From Variovorax sp. V93 (lineage in GTDB: Bacteria > Pseudomonadota > Gammaproteobacteria > Burkholderiales > Burkholderiaceae_C): a DNA stretch of 64,000 nucleotides. The position numbers were made by a program, and so were the translations under genes. The stretch is from positions 3,968,001 to 4,032,000 of the forward strand of contig NZ_AP028669.1 in NCBI RefSeq assembly GCF_041154485.1, written 5' to 3'. The notes under the pieces are model-generated. The model saw only the letters and a list, made by a program, of their open reading frames with translations. It did no database searches and was not told where the DNA came from. Position 1 is the stretch's first letter, and each line of letters starts with the position of its first letter. Shown here in pieces: positions 18,210-28,248 of the stretch.

Positions 18210-18335
18210 CTGTTTTCTCCTGGTGGTGAGTCTGGGCGGACTTTGCACCTGTTGGGTCTTTGCAGAAAGTACCAGCGCTGTGGGGGGTATGGAGCCAGCT
18301 TGTCGGTGAATACCCTTGTTCTGGTGCGAGTGCAC

Positions 18336-18955
18336 GGGGGCGGTGCGTTTTTTGGGGGCGGGGGCCGGGTCTCGCCCCGGCGGGCGAGCTACTTTCTTTT
18401 GCTTCGCCAAAAGAAAGTAGCCAAAGAAAAGGCGACCCTACTGTCTGCGTCCCTCCGCTTCGCTACGGGCAACCTGCGGTGCTCGATTCCGGTGGGGGTC
18501 CGCAGAACTCGCTTCGCTCAAACAGCTGCGGCCCTGATCCCGCCTCCATCTGCGCTCCTCGGCGCATACAGAAGGGGTGGGAGCGGGTGGCCTTCGCTTC
18601 GCTCGGCCCCAATACCAACAGCCCAACTCAATACCAACAGCCCAACCACCGCAGGCGCTGCGCGCCTGCGGTGGCTTGGCGGCCGAGCGAAGCAAAGGCC
18701 CGTTCGGTTTGCCCTCCCCTCTGGCTGCGCCGAGGAGCGCAGGGTTTCGCGGATCAGGGCTCGCAGCTGTTTGAGCGAAGCGAGTTCTGCGAGACCCCGC
18801 GAAACCCGAGCACCGCAGGTTGCCCCGTAGCGCAGCGCAGGGGTCGCAGACAGTGGGGTCGCCTTTTCTTTGCTTACTTTCTTTTGGCGAAGCAAAAGAA
18901 AGTGAGTCGCCCGCCGGGGCGAGACCCGGCCCCGGAACACAAAAAAACTCAATGC
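18336..18955. repeat. Large imperfect palindromic intergenic element (about 600 bp)
   Basis: The 739-bp gap between tauA and the MocR gene is mostly one inverted repeat. The left arm (about 18341-18540) and right arm (about 18751-18955) are reverse complements over most of their length, including matching GGGCCGGGTCTCGCCCCGG blocks, AAAGGCGAC blocks and GCTTCGCTCAAACAGCTG. Each arm contains a hairpin of its own: CTACTTTCTTTTG pairs with CAAAAGAAAGTAG at 18389-18420, with an equivalent at 18873-18906. Inner segments (CTGCGCTCCTCGGCGCA and its complement) also match, around a central CCGCAGGCG hairpin near 18661 and a doubled AATACCAACAGCCCAAC. Open frames through it are repeat-rich and not credible genes. 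Confidence 0.8.
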
Positions 18956-20469
18956 GCCCTCACCTCCCCCCGAGCCAACGCCAACTCCCCAACAGCCATC
19001 CCCAAAGCCTGAATTCCCAAAGGAATCTGCGAAGCCGCAATCGACGACAACCTCAGCCGAAAGAACGGACACGGATAAGGCGGTTTCGCAAAGAACACAT
19101 CCCCCGCTTCGATCAGCACCCCATGGCTGCGCGCCATCAGCGACAGCTCGCCCGCGTCGACCCACGCCGGCGCCCGCACCCAGATCGACGCCCCGCCCTG
19201 CGGCAGCGTGAACTCGAACTCGGGAAGATGCTCGCGCAGCGCCTGGGCCGCCAGCGCCAGCCGCTCCTGCATCGCATGGTTCACGCGCCGCGCATGCGAC
19301 TCGTGGTGCCCGAGCGAAAGGAACAGCGCATAGGCATGCTGCAGGAAGGCGCTCGGATGCCGGACCATCGCATGCCGTATGCCGCGCAGCTCCCTGATCA
19401 GCGCGCGCGGCGCCACGATGAAGCCCAGCCGCAGCGCGGGCGACAGGCTCTTCGAGACCGAGCCCACGTAGATCACGCGCCCGGTCTTGTCCAGGCTCTT
19501 GAGCGCCGGCATCGGCGTGCCTTCGTACAGGTTCTCGGCCTCGTAGTCGTCCTCGATGATCACGAAGTCCTGCAGCTCGGCCTTGCGCAGCAGCCACTGC
19601 CTGCGCTCCAGGCTCAGCGTGGCGGTGGTCGGGCTCTGGTGCGAAGGGGTCACGAAGAGGTAGTCGGCCGCGGGCAGCGCATCGACCACCAGGCCCTCCT
19701 CGTCCACGGCCACCTCGACCCACTTGGGGTTGCGCATCGAGAAGCTGTTGCGCGCATGCGGATGGCCGGGCTCTTCCAGGCCGACGCGGGTGCGCTCGTC
19801 GAACAGCGCATCGGCCAGCAGGTAGTAGGCATGCTGCGCGCCGAGCGTCACCAGGATCTCTTCCTTCAGCGCGAACACGCCGCGCTTGGGCAGCAAGCGG
19901 GTGCGGATCTGCTCGATCAGGTCGGGCACGTCGTCGGTCTCGAAGTCGGGTGTCCAGTGCGGCAGCTGCGAGCGCGCCAGGCTGCGCGCGCAGCACTCGC
20001 GAAAATCCTCGGTCGGAAAAAGCTGCGGGTCGTAGTTGCCGTAGACAAACGGGAACGGATAGTCGCGCCAGCGGTCGGGCTTCGCAAGCGTGGGCTTGCC
20101 CTCCAGTGAACGCAGCACGCGCCCCGACCAGTCGGGCGGCTGGCTGGCCTGGCCGCTGCGGCCCACCAGCGGCTCGGCAAGCGCAGCCGACAGTGGCCGC
20201 GCGTTGCGCGCCACGAACACGCCGCTGCGCGGGCGCGCCTCCAGAAAGCCCTCGTCGATCAATTGCAGATAAGCCGAAGTCACCGTGTTGCGGCTCAGCC
20301 CCAGCAGCGCCGCAAGCTCGCGCGACGAGGGCATCGAGGCGCCGGCGCTCAGGTGGTCTTCGAGGATGGCCTGCACCACGGCGGCGCGCAGGCGGGCCTG
20401 CAGCGGCAGGGCGGGCTGGTCGGGCAGCGCGAAGAGCTGCGCCCATTGAGTGGCTCTGGGGTTGGCCAT
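18949..20469 (-). CDS. MocR-family (GntR-HTH plus aminotransferase-like) transcriptional regulator
   Basis: A 506-residue fusion of a GntR winged HTH (about residues 20-90, with PSSRELAALLGLSRNTVTSA) and a fold-type I PLP domain (about 130-490). The PLP-binding lysine is in VGSVSKSLSPALRLGF, and FVIIEDDYEAE carries the cofactor-ring Asp. Such proteins sense PLP adducts of amino compounds and regulate neighbouring genes. It is divergent from the SnoaL/oxidoreductase/Dpp operon, with direct repeats in the shared 117-bp region, so that operon is its likely target. The taurine genes lie downstream on the same strand, and some MocR proteins (TauR) respond to taurine, so a role there cannot be excluded. 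Confidence 0.92.
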   Translation of the reverse strand: MANPRATQWAQLFALPDQPALPLQARLRAAVVQAILEDHLSAGASMPSSRELAALLGLSRNTVTSAYLQLIDEGFLEARPRSGVFVARNARPLSAALAEPLVGRSGQASQPPDWSGRVLRSLEGKPTLAKPDRWRDYPFPFVYGNYDPQLFPTEDFRECCARSLARSQLPHWTPDFETDDVPDLIEQIRTRLLPKRGVFALKEEILVTLGAQHAYYLLADALFDERTRVGLEEPGHPHARNSFSMRNPKWVEVAVDEEGLVVDALPAADYLFVTPSHQSPTTATLSLERRQWLLRKAELQDFVIIEDDYEAENLYEGTPMPALKSLDKTGRVIYVGSVSKSLSPALRLGFIVAPRALIRELRGIRHAMVRHPSAFLQHAYALFLSLGHHESHARRVNHAMQERLALAAQALREHLPEFEFTLPQGGASIWVRAPAWVDAGELSLMARSHGVLIEAGDVFFAKPPYPCPFFRLRLSSIAASQIPLGIQALGMAVGELALARGEVRAH

Positions 20470-20500
20470 GGTGCGCCGCAGTTTAGGGCAAGCACGGCGT

Positions 20501-20536
20501 TCTGGCTCGGTCGAATTCCCGCATCTGGCCCTATCG
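20501..20536. promoter_or_regulatory. Direct repeats, candidate MocR binding site
   Basis: TCTGGCTCGGTCG (20501-20513) and TCTGGCCCTATCG (20524-20536) match at 10 of 13 positions with a 23-base period, about two helical turns. MocR regulators such as GabR and PdxR typically bind direct repeats in the divergent region. The site lies between the MocR start (20469) and the GTG of the SnoaL-like gene (20587). Confidence 0.45.
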
Positions 20537-20586
20537 CGCGGACGGCCGGCTGCCTACGCTTGCGGCATTCAATCCCGGAGCTCCGC

Positions 20587-21000
20587 GTGACCGCACAGCC
20601 TTCTTCCTCTTCTTCTTCCGTCACCACCGACACCCTGGCCGCGTTCAGCGATGCATGGAACCGCCACGACATCGACGCGCTGATGGGCTTCATGACCGAG
20701 GACTGCATCTTCCAGACCGCCGCCGGCCCCGACGCCTGCGGCACCCGCCACGTGGGCACCGAGGCGGTGCGCAAGGCGTTCGCGGCGGCATGGCAGGCCG
20801 TGCCCGATGCGCAGTGGATCAATGGCCGGCATTTCGTGCATGGCGATTTCGGCACCTCGCAGTGGACCTTCACCGGCACCGCGGCCGACGGCAGCCGCAT
20901 CGAGACCGACGGCATCGACGTCTTCACCTTCAGGGGCGGAAAGATCCACCTGAAGAACGTGTTCCGCAAGGCCCGCCCCAACCTGCCGGCGGCCCGCTAG
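20587..21000 (+). CDS. SnoaL/NTF2-like small protein
   Basis: A 137-residue cytoplasmic protein of the NTF2-like alpha+beta barrel fold: a Ser-rich start, then FSDAWNRHDIDALMGFMTED, the usual first helix and strand of SnoaL-like proteins, and GIDVFTFRGGKIHLKNVF as the closing strands. The start is GTG with GGAG six bases upstream. Members are isomerases, hydrolases or binding proteins, and the sequence does not settle the activity. It opens the operon that continues with a DAO-type oxidoreductase. Confidence 0.82.
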   Translation: MTAQPSSSSSSVTTDTLAAFSDAWNRHDIDALMGFMTEDCIFQTAAGPDACGTRHVGTEAVRKAFAAAWQAVPDAQWINGRHFVHGDFGTSQWTFTGTAADGSRIETDGIDVFTFRGGKIHLKNVFRKARPNLPAAR

Positions 21001-21026
21001 GCCCGCCGTTCCGGGAGCCCCGCATC

Positions 21027-22475
21027 ATGACCCTGTCCGGCACCGCTTCTTTCTCCGCCTCGCAACCGCAGCAGCAGCCCGCGAGCCGTCCCTATGACCC
21101 GCGCTACGACCCGCTGGTCGCGCCTGATCCCGGCGCCGGCCGCGCCTACGCGCCCACCTGGTGGGTGGCCAGCGCCGGCACGCCGCCCGAGGACGACGGC
21201 CCGCTGCTGCGCGACGTCGATGTCGACGTGGCCATCATCGGCTCGGGCGCCACCGGCATGTCGACCGCGCTCTACCTGGCGCAGGAGCACGGCATCCAGG
21301 CCACGGTGCTCGAGGCCAACCAGGCGTCGTGGGGCTGCTCCAGCCGCAGCGGCGGCCAGGGGCAGAACGCCAGCGGCCGGCTCAAGCGCTCGCAGTGGAT
21401 CCAGCGCTGGGGCCTCGACACCGCCAGGCGGCTCGACGCCGAGATCCGCGGCGGCTTCGAGAACTTCAGGCAGCTCACCACCCAGATCGACTGCGACGCC
21501 TTCGACGGCGGCCATCTCTATCTTGCGCACCGCCCCGAAAAGCTCGCGGTGCTCGACGCCGAGGCGCGCGTGATGCGCGAACAGTTCGGCTACGCCACCC
21601 GCATGCTGACGGCCGAGGAAGTGCGGCGCGACTACTGCGACGAACGCGAGGCGGCCGGCGCCATGTTCGAGCCCGAAGGCGTGGGTATCCATCCGTTGAA
21701 GTTCACCTTCGGCCTGATGCGCCGGGCCCGTGCGCTGGGCGTGAAGGTGCACACCTCGAGCCCCGTGCAGGGCTGGCAGACCATCGACGGCGTGCACCAC
21801 CTTCAGACGCCCGGCGGCGTGGTGCGCGCGCGCCGCGTGGCCGTGTGCACCGGCGGCTACACCGGGCAGGCGCTGAGCCCGCTGCTGAAGAACCGCATCA
21901 TGCCGATCCTCTCCAACTCGGTGGTCACGCGCCCGCTCACCGAGGCCGAGCTGCAGGCCACCAACTTCAGGTCGCTGACCTTCCTGACCGACACGCGCAC
22001 GCTGCGCTTCTACTACCGGCTGCTCAAGGGCAACCGGCTGCAGATCGGCAGCCGCAGCTCGGTGAGCGGCGCCGACGCCGAGCACCCGGTGCACCTGAAG
22101 CTGCTCACCGATGCCATCGCGCGCAAGTTCCCGCCGCTCGCGGGCATCCGCATCGACTACTCGTGGTGGGGCTGGGTCGACATGAGCCACGACATGATGC
22201 CGCGCATCACGCAGCCCGAGGCGGACAGGAAGATCTGGTATGCCGTGGGCTATGGCGGCAACGGCGTGTCCTTCTCGACCTGGGCCGGCAAGCGGCTGGC
22301 CGAGCGCGTGGCCGGCAAGGACATGGGCAAGGAGGTGTTCGAGCTTCCCATCTACAAGTCTGCGCTGCCCTTTCCCAATGTGCTGGGACTGGTGGAATCG
22401 CCCGCCTTCGCGCCGTTCCGCCGCATCGGCCAGCGCATGCTCTACAAGTGGTATTGGCTGCGCGACGAGAAGTAG
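21027..22475 (+). CDS. DAO-family FAD-dependent amine/amino-acid oxidoreductase
   Basis: A 482-residue flavoprotein with the Rossmann motif DVAIIGSGATGMSTALYLAQ (about residues 68-87) followed by the GCSSRSGGQGQNASGRL stretch seen in PuuB/OrdL-type oxidases. The C-terminal FAD closure reads WYAVGYGGNGVSFSTWAGK. These enzymes oxidise secondary or glutamylated amines, sarcosine-like compounds or amino acids. It starts 26 bases after the SnoaL-like gene. With the peptide-type importer and amidohydrolase downstream, it suggests catabolism of an imported N-containing compound. The substrate is unknown. Confidence 0.9.
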   Translation: MTLSGTASFSASQPQQQPASRPYDPRYDPLVAPDPGAGRAYAPTWWVASAGTPPEDDGPLLRDVDVDVAIIGSGATGMSTALYLAQEHGIQATVLEANQASWGCSSRSGGQGQNASGRLKRSQWIQRWGLDTARRLDAEIRGGFENFRQLTTQIDCDAFDGGHLYLAHRPEKLAVLDAEARVMREQFGYATRMLTAEEVRRDYCDEREAAGAMFEPEGVGIHPLKFTFGLMRRARALGVKVHTSSPVQGWQTIDGVHHLQTPGGVVRARRVAVCTGGYTGQALSPLLKNRIMPILSNSVVTRPLTEAELQATNFRSLTFLTDTRTLRFYYRLLKGNRLQIGSRSSVSGADAEHPVHLKLLTDAIARKFPPLAGIRIDYSWWGWVDMSHDMMPRITQPEADRKIWYAVGYGGNGVSFSTWAGKRLAERVAGKDMGKEVFELPIYKSALPFPNVLGLVESPAFAPFRRIGQRMLYKWYWLRDEK

Positions 22476-22669
22476 CCGCGCGTGCGGTGCGCATTCACCG
22501 AAGTGGCGCATCGCTCCGCCGCACAACGGGGCAAACCCGTGGCTTCTGGCCCTGCAGGTCGCGCACGGCTGGCTCTTCGCGTGCACGGGGCAAGCGCCTA
22601 TCTTCGAGCGCAAGGCCCACGGGCCGAATCCGTCCGCCTGACTTGTGTCGAACTTCCAGAGGTCCCGCC

Positions 22670-24271
22670 ATGCCCCTTCTCCGCCTTGCGCGCCGCGCCA
22701 CCCTGCTCTGGGCCGCGCTGATGACCGCGAGCAGCCTGCTGCCGCTGCCCGCCTCCGCCGCCGAGGAGCAGCCCAGGCGCGGCGGCACGCTGGTCATCGG
22801 CAGCACGCAGACGCCACGGCACCTGAACGGCGCGGTGCAGTCGGGCATTGCCACCGCGCTGCCGTCGACGCAGATCTTCGCGAGCCCGCTGCGCTTCGAC
22901 GACAAGTGGAACCCGCAGCCCTACCTGGCCGAGTCGTGGAAGCTGGCCGACGACGGCAAGTCGCTCACGCTCAAGCTGCGCAAGGACGCGGTGTTCCATG
23001 ACGGCAAGCCGGTCACTTCGGCCGACGTGGCCTTCTCGATCATGGCCATCAAGGCCAACCATCCGTTCACCACCATGCTCGGCCCGGTCGAGAAGGTGGA
23101 GACACCCGATCCGTACACCGCCGTCATCCGCATGAGCGTGCCGCACCCGGCCATCGTGCTCGCGATGTCGCCCGCGCTGTGCCCCATTCTTCCCAAGCAC
23201 ATCTACGGCGACGGCCAGGAGCTGAAGAGCCATCCGCGCAACACCACCGACGTGGTCGGCTCGGGCCCGTTCCGCGTGACCGAGTTCAAGCCCGCGCAGC
23301 GCATCGTGCTCGAACGCTTCGACAAGTTCTTCCTTGCGGGCAAGCCCTATCTCGACAAGGTGATCGTCAACGTCACGCCCGACATGGCCAGCCTGGTGCT
23401 CGGGCTGGAGCGCGGCGACATCCAGATGCTGCCCTTCGCCACGCTGCCCACGGACCTGAAGCGCTTCGCCAACGACCCCAAGGTGTCGCTCACGCCCAAG
23501 GGCTACGACGGCATCGGCGCGCTCAACTGGCTGGCCTTCAATACGGCGAAGAAGCCGCTCTCCGACGTGCAGGTGCGCAAGGCCATCGCCACCGCCATCG
23601 ACAAGAACTTCATCGCCAAGGCGCTGATGGGCGGCTTTGCCACGGTGTCCGACGGTCCGCTGGTGGCGAGCAGCCCCTTCGCGGTGCCCGACCTGGTGCG
23701 CTATCCGCTCGACCTGAAGAAGGCCGCCGAGATGCTCGATGCCGCGGGCTACAAGGCCAGCGCCAACGGCGAACGCTTCAAGCTCACCATCGACTACCTG
23801 CCGGGTGCCGACGACCAGCAGAAGAACGTGGCCGAATACATCCGCGGCCAGCTCAAGAAGGTGGGCATCGCGGTGGAGGTGCGCGCCTCGGCCGACTTCC
23901 CGGCCTGGGCCAAGCGGCTGGCCTCCCACGACTTCGACCTGTCGATGGACCTGGTGTTCAACTGGGGCGACCCGATCATCGGCGTGCATCGCACCTACCT
24001 GTCGACCAACATCAAGCCCATCGTCTGGACCAACACCCAGTCGTATGCCAACCCGAAGGTCGACGAGCTGCTCAACACCGCGGGCGGGCTGATCGACCCG
24101 ACGCAGCGCAAGGCCTACTACGCCACCTTCCAGAAGATCGTGACCGACGAGCTGCCGATCGAGTTCATCAACCAGGTGCCCTACCACACCATCGCGAGCA
24201 AGAAGGTGGGCAACGTGCCCGCCACCATCTGGGGGCCGCTGTCGCCGCTGGACGAGGTCTACCTCAAGTAA
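22670..24271 (+). CDS. Dpp/Opp-type ABC transporter substrate-binding protein
   Basis: A 533-residue periplasmic protein (SBP family 5). The signal peptide runs to about residue 31 (LPASAAEE), followed by RRGGTLVIGSTQTPRHLNGA and the family hallmark LRKDAVFHDGKPVTSADVAF near residue 110. VGSGPFRVTEF is also typical. It delivers a peptide-like or other solute to the two permeases that follow. A 194-bp gap with no recognisable structure separates it from the upstream oxidoreductase, so a separate promoter is possible. Confidence 0.94.
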   Translation: MPLLRLARRATLLWAALMTASSLLPLPASAAEEQPRRGGTLVIGSTQTPRHLNGAVQSGIATALPSTQIFASPLRFDDKWNPQPYLAESWKLADDGKSLTLKLRKDAVFHDGKPVTSADVAFSIMAIKANHPFTTMLGPVEKVETPDPYTAVIRMSVPHPAIVLAMSPALCPILPKHIYGDGQELKSHPRNTTDVVGSGPFRVTEFKPAQRIVLERFDKFFLAGKPYLDKVIVNVTPDMASLVLGLERGDIQMLPFATLPTDLKRFANDPKVSLTPKGYDGIGALNWLAFNTAKKPLSDVQVRKAIATAIDKNFIAKALMGGFATVSDGPLVASSPFAVPDLVRYPLDLKKAAEMLDAAGYKASANGERFKLTIDYLPGADDQQKNVAEYIRGQLKKVGIAVEVRASADFPAWAKRLASHDFDLSMDLVFNWGDPIIGVHRTYLSTNIKPIVWTNTQSYANPKVDELLNTAGGLIDPTQRKAYYATFQKIVTDELPIEFINQVPYHTIASKKVGNVPATIWGPLSPLDEVYLK

Positions 24272-24282
24272 GGCGGCACGAC

Positions 24283-25257
24283 ATGGGCACATTGCGCTAT
24301 GCCGCCTCGCGACTGCTCCAGGCCCTGGGCCTGGTGCTTGCGGTGGTGGTGCTCAACTTCGTGCTGGTGCACGCGGCGCCGGGCGATCCGGTGGAAACCA
24401 TTGCCGGCGCCAGCGGCGGCATGTCGCCCGAGCTGATGGCGCAGCTGCGTGCGCAGTACGGGCTCGACCGCTCGCTGCCGGTGCAGCTGGGCGTGTACCT
24501 GGGCAAGGTGGTGCAGGGAGACCTGGGCTATTCGTACTTCTTCAACCTGCCGGTCACAAGCATGATCGCCGAGCGCGTGCCGGCCACGCTGCTGCTGGTG
24601 CTCAGTTCGGTGCTGCTGGCCTTCTTCGCCGGCACCGCGCTGGGCGTGCTGTCGTCGCGCAAGCCCAATGGCTGGCTCTCGCAGTTCATCACGGTGCTGT
24701 CGCTGGTGGGCTTCGCGGCGCCGGTGTTCTGGCTCGGCATCATGCTGGTGATCCTGCTGGCCTCGGTGTTCCCCATTCTTCCGGTGGCGGGCATGCGCTC
24801 CATCGACTCGGCCGGCGGCGGGCTCAAGGACGTGCTCGACGTGGCACACCACCTGGTGCTGCCCACGCTCACGCTGAGCCTGGTGTACCTCGCGCAATAC
24901 AGCCGGCTCGCGCGCTCCTCGATGCTCGACGTGCTGGGCTCCGACTTCATCCGCACCGCACGCGCCAAGGGCCTGGCCGACCGCGTCGTGCTCTACAAGC
25001 ACGCGCTGCGCAATGCGCTGCTGCCGGTGGTCACGGTGCTGGGCCTGCAGTTCGGCAACGTGCTGGCCGGCGCGATCCTGGTGGAGACGGTGTTCAACTG
25101 GCCGGGCCTCGGCCGGCTGGCCTTCGAGTCGGTGCTGCGGCGCGACTACCCGACCATCCTCGGCGTGCTGCTCTTCTCTTCCATCGTGGTGGTGGTGATG
25201 AACCAGCTCACCGACCTGTGCTATCGCTTCATCGATCCGCGGATCAAGGCCTCATGA
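24283..25257 (+). CDS. Dpp/Opp-type ABC transporter permease (DppB-like)
   Basis: A 324-residue inner-membrane permease with the DppB N-terminus (RYAASRLLQALGLVLAVVVL, then HAAPGDPVETIAG) and about six helices. The coupling loop contains RTARAKGLADRVVLYKHALR. It starts eleven bases after the binding-protein gene, and its stop overlaps the next permease start (ATGA), giving a tightly coupled pair. Confidence 0.95.
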   Translation: MGTLRYAASRLLQALGLVLAVVVLNFVLVHAAPGDPVETIAGASGGMSPELMAQLRAQYGLDRSLPVQLGVYLGKVVQGDLGYSYFFNLPVTSMIAERVPATLLLVLSSVLLAFFAGTALGVLSSRKPNGWLSQFITVLSLVGFAAPVFWLGIMLVILLASVFPILPVAGMRSIDSAGGGLKDVLDVAHHLVLPTLTLSLVYLAQYSRLARSSMLDVLGSDFIRTARAKGLADRVVLYKHALRNALLPVVTVLGLQFGNVLAGAILVETVFNWPGLGRLAFESVLRRDYPTILGVLLFSSIVVVVMNQLTDLCYRFIDPRIKAS

Positions 25258-26164
25258 ACAAGCTTGCAACGATGCCCTCCGTTTCCGCCGCACCTGATGC
25301 GCCCGCGAAGCCGGCCCTGCGCGTCGAGCACCCCGGCATGGAGGCGATGCGCATGTTCCTGCGCAATCCCGCGGCCATTGCGGGCATGGCGATGCTGCTC
25401 GCGATGCTGGCGGTGGCCATCGCCGGACCCTGGCTCCATCCGGCCGACCCCTTCGAGATCAGGGCCGCGCCGCTCACTCCGCCTTTCAGCGAGGAAGCCT
25501 GGCTCGGCACCGACTACCTCGGCCGCGACGTGCTCACGACATTGATCTATGGCGGGCGCGCCACGCTGCTGGTGGGCGCGGTGGCCGCGCTGCTGTCGGT
25601 GCTTATCGGCATCACGCTGGGCGCCTTCGCGGGCTACTACGGCGGCAAGGTCGATGCGGCGCTGATGAAGGTGACCGAGTTCTTCCAGGTGCTGCCCGCG
25701 CTGCTGTTCGCGATGGTGGTGGTCACGCTGTTCTCGCCCACGCTGGTGACGGTCACGCTGGCCATCGGCATCGTGAGCTGGACCGGCACCGCGCGGCTCA
25801 CGCGCGCCGAGTTCATGAAGTACCGCGGCCTGGAATTCGTGCGCGCCGAGCGCGCCATCGGCGCGCGCGACGCCCGCATCATCTGGAAGGTGATCCTTCC
25901 CAACGCGCTGCCGCCGCTGGTGGTGTCGGCCACGCTGGCCATCGGCGCGGCGGTCTTGTTCGAAGCCGGGCTGTCGTTCCTCGGCCTGGGCGATCCCAAC
26001 CAGATGAGCTGGGGGCTGATGATCGGCTCGAGCCGGCAGTACGTGCTGTCGTGCTGGTGGGCGGTGGCCTTTCCGGGGGCGGCCATCTTCATCACCGTGC
26101 TGGCCGTGAGCCTGATCGGCGACGGGCTCAACGACGCCCTCAACCCGAAGCTGAGGGAACGCTG

Positions 26165-26165
<1 letters not shown>
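25254..26165 (+). CDS. Dpp/Opp-type ABC transporter permease (DppC-like)
   Basis: A 303-residue permease with the DppC layout: a cytoplasmic N-terminus, a first helix ([20 protein letters not shown]), the periplasmic stretch ending in [20 protein letters not shown], and five further helices. The coupling loop reads [20 protein letters not shown], and [16 protein letters not shown] is conserved in the family. It shares TGATG with the following ATPase gene. Confidence 0.95.
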
Positions 26166-27210
<1,045 letters not shown>

Positions 27211-27214
<4 letters not shown>

Positions 27215-28248
27215 CATTCATCGGCAAGGCCGACACGCTGCTCTCGGTCGACGAACTCAAGGTGCACTTCGCGCGCGGCAAGGCAGGCTGGGGCAAGCCC
27301 GCGGAAGTGGTGAAGGCGGTGGACGGTGTCTCGTTCGAGATCCGGCGGGGCACCACGCTGGCGGTGGTGGGCGAATCGGGCTCGGGCAAGACCACGACCG
27401 CGCTCGCGGTGATGCGGCTCTCGCCCGTCACCTCGGGCCGCATGCGGCTGGGCGACACCGACCTGGGCGCGCTGCAGGGCGAGGCGCTGCGCCGGGCGCG
27501 CACGCGCATGCAGATCATCTTCCAGGACCCGTTCTCCTCGCTGAATCCGCGCGAGCGCGCCGGTGCCACGGTGCGCGCGCCCCTCGAGCTGATGCAGGTG
27601 GGCACGCCCGAAGAGCGCACGCGCCGCGTGGCCGAACTCTTCGAGGCCGTGGGCCTGCGGCCCGAGCAGCAGCACCTGTTCCCGCACCAGTTCTCGGGCG
27701 GGCAGCGCCAGCGCATCAACATTGCGCGCGCGCTGGCCACCAACCCCGAGCTGGTGGTGTGCGACGAGCCGGTGTCGGCGCTGGACATCGCGATCCGCGC
27801 GCAGATACTGAACCTGCTGGTGCGGCTGCAGCGCGAACTGGGGCTGACCTACCTCTTCATCTCGCACGACATGGCGGTGGTGGAGCACATCTGCGACGAC
27901 ATCGCCGTGATGTACCTCGGCCAGATCGTGGAGCGCGCGCCACGGCGCAGCTTCTTCGCGCGGCCGCTGCACCCCTACAGCGTGGCGCTGATGTCGGCCG
28001 TGCCGACCGTGGGCGGCGGGCGCCGCCGCGCCGCCAGCCGCATCAAGCTCTCGGGCGATCCGCCGAGTCCGATCAATCCGCCGCCCGGCTGCCGCTTTGC
28101 CGGGCGCTGTCCCGTGGCCGAGCCAGCCTGCGCGGCCGAGTTGCCGCCGCTGCGCGAAGTGGCGCCCGACCATTGGGTACGCTGCAGGCGAGTCGATATC
28201 GTCGACGGCACGGCCCTTCCTCCTCTTTCGATGCCTGAACTGCCATGA
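27211..28248 (+). CDS. Dpp/Opp-type ABC transporter ATP-binding protein (DppF-like)
   Basis: A 345-residue ATPase with Walker [11 protein letters not shown]-loop [14 protein letters not shown], signature [15 protein letters not shown], Walker [20 protein letters not shown] and switch [11 protein letters not shown]. The C-terminal extension carries [20 protein letters not shown], the paired cysteine pattern of this subfamily. It overlaps both its neighbours by four bases, so importer and amidohydrolase are translationally coupled. Confidence 0.95.

Noticed and set aside
17772..19012. Overlapping open frames through the tauA-MocR gap
   Set aside because: They run through the large palindrome. 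The translations are repeat-derived ([12 protein letters not shown] segments) and appear on both strands.
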